Below, piece after piece: positions 6,271 through 8,281 of a stretch of DNA of 8,281 nt. Position 1 is the stretch's first letter; each line of letters opens with the position of its first letter. The notes beneath the pieces were generated by a model. The model did not search any database, was not told the DNA's origin, and saw nothing but the letters and a program-made list of their open reading frames with translations. The DNA is taken from the NCBI RefSeq assembly GCF_000026985.1, contig NC_017390.1, positions 3,848,635 through 3,856,915 on the forward strand. The letters are read 5' to 3'. The position numbers and the translations under genes were made by a program. The stretch comes from Erwinia pyrifoliae DSM 12163 (GTDB lineage Bacteria > Pseudomonadota > Gammaproteobacteria > Enterobacterales > Enterobacteriaceae).

Positions 6271-6649
6271 GTAATTCAACGTGATGAAATACCCGATTTA
6301 TTAAAGTTCAGTGCAGAAAAAGGCATACGCAGCGGCCTGCTCTGCTCTGAAATTCTGAGCCGGGAGGCCGCGCGGTGATGATGTACGTAAAGCGTTGGCG
6401 ATCCGTACTTCACGCCTGGAGAGGCTATCGTCGGAATGCACCGAAGCGCTTTATAACGTCTCGAATTATCTTTGTACCTTATGCACGATCGTTGAATCAC
6501 AGTACATGCTCAAACGCGAAGAAAACCCACAGCTTTCGAAGTCAGACCTGAAGGTACCTGCCAGCGAGCGTGCAAGATGGAAGAATAAACTGTACCGATC
6601 TGACCGACCGCTGAGAACAGGGCTGCTTGATCGCTGCCGTAGCAGCTGA
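6271..6649 (+). pseudogene. Probable frameshifted gene remnant, family unknown
   Basis: Two adjoining frames together read like one protein. Frame one (6271-6378) encodes an I-P-D-L-L-K-F-S-A-E-K-G-I-R-S-G-L-L segment and stops at TGA 6376-6378. Dropping one base there continues as D-D-V-R-K-A-L-A-I-R-T-S-R-L-E-R-L, and this second frame stays open to TGA 6647-6649. The first frame has no ATG, GTG or TTG at its front, so the 5' end is missing. Composition is ordinary for coding DNA, with mixed charged and hydrophobic residues and helical stretches. A competing 57-codon frame from ATG 6378, with GGAGG 11 bases upstream, is extremely basic and less convincing. The identity is not recognised. 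Confidence 0.28.
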
Positions 6650-6696
6650 TCTTTCATCCTCCCCGCGAGAGGGTAAAATGGGAATATCATGTCACC

Positions 6697-7125
6697 ATGC
6701 CCCAGTTGGTCTTCGATGAATTTTTCTTCATCACTTCACCAACAGAGTTACTGGTTGACATGAAGGAACAAAGTCGTAGTGAGGCAGAAGCAATGGCCAT
6801 TACGGACATCAGACACCGGACAATCGAACTGCCTGGCTATGCACAACAAATGACGCGCCAATTTGCGGATGAATTCCACCCGCTCACCCAGCCTGAGGAA
6901 ACGTTAACGCGGCGTGGCTATGTCAGGCGCGCGCGAAAAAGCACGTCATTTTTTCCTGAACCGATCTCTTTACGGGCTGGCTACACTGCGCCCCTGTTCC
7001 GCTGGGGCGCAAACGTCAGCGGCTTTCCGGCCGCTCCAACTGGCTGCCGGAAAGAGGTTTACAGCCCATTTAGCGATCCGTTTCAGGGCATCATTCTTGT
7101 CAGCGTATTGTCACGGAGAAAATAG
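6697..7125 (+). CDS. Doubtful hypothetical ORF (142 aa)
   Basis: ATG 6697 to TAG 7123-7125. The first 75-80 residues look protein-like (acidic, with an M-K-E-Q-S-R-S-E-A-E stretch and an E-L-P-G-Y-A-Q-Q-M segment). The rest runs through two strong inverted-repeat blocks and the antisense of the cybB 3' end, and is unlikely to be coding. There is no ribosome binding site before ATG 6697. A GAGAGGG at 6667-6673 instead precedes ATG 6678 in another frame, which closes after 13 codons, so a start-proximal frameshift in an old gene is possible. No family is recognised. Confidence 0.25.
   Translation: MPQLVFDEFFFITSPTELLVDMKEQSRSEAEAMAITDIRHRTIELPGYAQQMTRQFADEFHPLTQPEETLTRRGYVRRARKSTSFFPEPISLRAGYTAPLFRWGANVSGFPAAPTGCRKEVYSPFSDPFQGIILVSVLSRRK
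6987..7011. repeat. Perfect 8-bp GC-rich hairpin
   Basis: TGCGCCCC (6987-6994) and GGGGCGCA (7004-7011) enclose a 9-base loop. No T-run follows on either strand. It lies about 70 bases beyond the cybB stop and may mark the 3' end of its transcript or be part of a repeat family. Confidence 0.45.
7018..7054. repeat. Nested inverted repeats sharing one arm
   Basis: AGCGGC (7018-7023) pairs with GCCGCT (7030-7035), and CTTTCCGGC (7023-7031) pairs with GCCGGAAAG (7046-7054). The two stems share bases, so only one can form at a time. Together with the preceding hairpin this makes a compact structured block just downstream of cybB. Confidence 0.45.
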
Positions 7126-7607
7126 TGATGAAACAGGGCGGCCAGCGCGTGCAGACCAATAAGCCAGTAACCGAGCGGAGCCAGGGTTTCGTGCCAGCCA
7201 ATCAGCGTTTCGGCAAGTTCAGGGGCCGGGTTGTCAGACACCGGCATGCTCAGGCCAAACAGCCACCACTCCTTACCACGAAAATAGCGTGAGCAGATGC
7301 CAAGCACAGGCAGCACGATAAACAGCGTGTATATGCAGCTATGCACCAGATGTGAAAGCCCCGTTTGCCAGCGCTGCGCCGGCGGCAGTATCTGAGGGGT
7401 TTTGTAACGGGTTCGCAGGTACAGGCGCACCGCCATCACCAGCATCACGCAAAATCCAGCGCTGAAGTGAGTAACGATAATCGCGCTTCTCTGCCACGTT
7501 CCCTTTTCTGCCAGCCATCTCAGTTCTATGGTTGCATACGCAACGATCAACAGGAATACGGTCACCCAGTGGAAAATAATTTGTGGTGATGAATATTTTT
7601 TAAGCAT
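7083..7607 (-). CDS. cybB: Cytochrome b561, CybB family
   Basis: Four-helix inner-membrane dihaem b-type cytochrome. In E. coli, CybB (about the same length, 176 residues) moves electrons between quinone and superoxide or other partners. Here 174 residues show hydrophobic segments at about 11-28, 42-60, 87-105 and 142-165. Candidate haem ligands are His13 (F-H-W), His47 (T-H-F-S-A-G), His139 (G-W-H-E-T-L) and His153 (G-L-H-A), the four family positions. The C-terminal H-H-Y-F-x-x-D-N-T-L-x-R-M-M-P signature matches CybB closely, although the short basic tail after it is absent. ATG 7607 has AGGAC just upstream. It is transcribed away from the symE remnant. It has no operon partner and no classical terminator; a hairpin-rich block follows. 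The symbol is by similarity; paralogues such as YodB share the fold. Confidence 0.92.
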   Translation of the reverse strand: MLKKYSSPQIIFHWVTVFLLIVAYATIELRWLAEKGTWQRSAIIVTHFSAGFCVMLVMAVRLYLRTRYKTPQILPPAQRWQTGLSHLVHSCIYTLFIVLPVLGICSRYFRGKEWWLFGLSMPVSDNPAPELAETLIGWHETLAPLGYWLIGLHALAALFHHYFLRDNTLTRMMP

Positions 7608-7645
7608 TGTCCTGGTCCATTTAAATACCTTAAATTAACTTTAGC

Positions 7646-7674
7646 ATTGTATTGTTAAATGGATATTAAGACAG
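7646..7674 (-). promoter_or_regulatory. Candidate cybB promoter
   Basis: On the minus strand CTGTCT (7674-7669) and TACAAT (7651-7646) are 17 bases apart. The -10 matches 5/6 and the -35 only 3/6. Transcription would begin about 30 bases before the cybB start, in an AT-rich stretch. Confidence 0.35.
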
Positions 7675-7693
7675 CCTGTTCCCCTCAACTGTT

Positions 7694-7724
7694 CCGGCAT
7701 AACAGGAATGCCGGGGCTTTTATT
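7694..7724 (+). terminator. Plus-strand intrinsic terminator between cybB and symE
   Basis: CCGGCAT (7694-7700) and ATGCCGG (7708-7714) form a perfect 7-bp stem with a 7-base loop, followed by GGC and TTTTATT. No plus-strand gene ends here: cybB runs the other way. It may end a short unannotated RNA or shield symE from read-through. Weak boxes TTAGCA (7641-7646) and TATTAA (7664-7669), 17 bases apart, could start such an RNA. Confidence 0.6.
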
Positions 7725-7746
7725 CGTCAGAAAAAACGAGGTAGTC

Positions 7747-8086
7747 ATGATGGTTGAACATCATCGTAATTAAGCCAGAAACGCGCACGCGCACAACATC
7801 AAGATGGTATACCTGTGGGCTATGTCCGGGATTCGGGCGCCTTTGAACTTTCCCCGCCGTGACGCTGAAAGGCAGCTGGCTGAGGGAGGCGGGATTTGAT
7901 ACCGGCACGGCGGTGAACGTGCGGGTGCTGCCGGACTGTCTGATACTGACGGTTAAGCAGCCCCCGTAGGAGCCGGAGGTGGTGCAGGCGCTGCGCCAGG
8001 TATGCGGTAAGCTGTCCGCCCGCAAGCAGCGGCAGATTACTGAGTTTATCCAGGTGATTGCTAAGCCGCAGAAGCGGATGAATTAG
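7747..8086 (+). pseudogene. symE: symE-family toxin gene, inactivated
   Basis: SymE proteins are SOS-induced, AbrB/MazE-fold toxins held in check by the antisense RNA SymR. The main frame (7772-8086) encodes the family core: P-A-V-T-L-K-G-S-W-L from 7853, then G-F-D-T-G-T-A-V-N-V-R-V-L, and C-terminal L-R-Q-V-C-G-K-L-S-A-R-K-Q-R-Q followed by E-F-I-Q-V-I-A, almost as in E. coli SymE. It is broken in several ways. The start (ATG 7747 or 7750 behind GAGGT, encoding V-E-H-H-R-N) stops at TAA 7771-7773 and is one base out of frame with the rest. TGA interrupts at 7844-7846, beside a stretch where another frame reads V-G-Y-V-R-D-S-G, suggesting compensating indels. TAG interrupts at 7967-7969. No full-length product is possible. 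No LexA box was found. Confidence 0.82.
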
Positions 8087-8188
8087 GTGTAACTGACTGA
8101 TTATAAAGTAAAATACTAGCCACAATGGACAGACTCATCGTCCTATATGACGAGGTCAATCCATAAAGGGTTGGGGTTTAAGGTTGTA
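8087..8188. other. Intergenic stretch after symE
   Basis: AT-rich, with no open frame of note. An imperfect stem (TCGTC 8138-8142 with GACGA 8149-8153) is present without a T-run. No gene or clear control element is supported. Confidence 0.4.
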
Positions 8189-8281
8189 TTACCAATCTAA
8201 TAAACCTGTCTTACATAAATCGCCATCCCAAGTCTGGCTTTTATTATCTGAACGAGCAAAGAGAAACGACTGCGAGCCGTT
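8189..8281 (-). CDS. Possible C-terminal end of a gene entering from the right (30 codons)
   Basis: One minus-strand frame is open from the right edge to TAA at 8191-8189. It reads like a protein tail, with an F-L-F-A-R-S segment, a T-W-D-G-D-L-C-K segment and a terminal L-L-D-W. The other two frames on this strand stop sooner or are less protein-like. Thirty codons are too few to name a family, and chance cannot be excluded. Confidence 0.3.
   Translation of the reverse strand, partial: NGSQSFLFARSDNKSQTWDGDLCKTGLLDW

Noticed and set aside
7689..7705. LexA-like CTGT...ACAG upstream of symE
   Set aside because: The spacing is nine bases rather than eight and the inner bases are GC-rich; the bases belong to the terminator stem.
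7720..8125. Two 101-codon minus-strand ORFs across the symE region
   Set aside because: They are the antisense of the recognisable symE core and have no ribosome binding site or family resemblance.
1..8281. tRNA, rRNA, CRISPR arrays and insertion-sequence ends
   Set aside because: No cloverleaf, no regularly spaced direct repeats, no transposase frame and no matching terminal inverted repeats with target duplications were seen by eye on either strand.

Overview
The window looks like chromosomal DNA of a plant- or environment-associated enterobacterium, most likely Erwiniaceae (Erwinia/Pantoea-like). The main evidence is the glutathione reductase, which is very close to the E. coli protein throughout but differs at many scattered positions. 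The CybB-type cytochrome b561 and a decayed SymE-family gene fit the same group. The genus is an inference; no marker gene is present.

Layout, left to right. (1) 1-2728, minus strand: the end of a type I restriction-modification operon, with hsdM complete and the first 112 codons of hsdS running off the left edge; hsdR is not in the window. (2) 2729-3082: the divergent control region between hsdM and gor. It holds an hsdM leader inverted repeat, a candidate hsdM promoter, and a candidate OxyR site abutting a gor promoter. (3) 3083-4438: gor, followed by a strong intrinsic terminator. (4) 4528-5221: a gene-poor stretch with two small overlapping opposed ORFs (one a possible membrane protein), an 8-codon ORF behind a perfect Shine-Dalgarno, a weak terminator-like hairpin, and an operator-like inverted repeat. 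(5) 5222-6043: an alpha/beta hydrolase of the non-heme chloroperoxidase/arylesterase family. (6) 6044-7082: about 1 kb with no convincing intact gene, holding perfect hairpins, a probable frameshifted remnant, and weak ORFs. (7) 7083-7607, minus: a CybB-like cytochrome b561. (8) 7608-8281: a plus-strand terminator, a symE pseudogene broken by a frameshift and two in-frame stops, and a possible gene tail at the right edge.

How the parts relate. gor is the conserved housekeeping anchor, supplying NADPH-dependent glutathione reduction. The candidate OxyR site fits the known oxidative-stress control of gor in E. coli. The hsd operon is a foreign-DNA defence module placed divergently beside it. 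The AT-rich hsdS start, gene remnants, small ORFs and decayed symE suggest an accessory insertion/decay zone on both sides of gor. In E. coli K-12, symE lies near hsd in the immigration control region. Here the two are about 5 kb apart with gor between them, so a link is only suggestive. No clearly new multi-gene system is visible. The best leads are the small ORFs after gor, the symE decay, and the hairpin-rich non-coding blocks.
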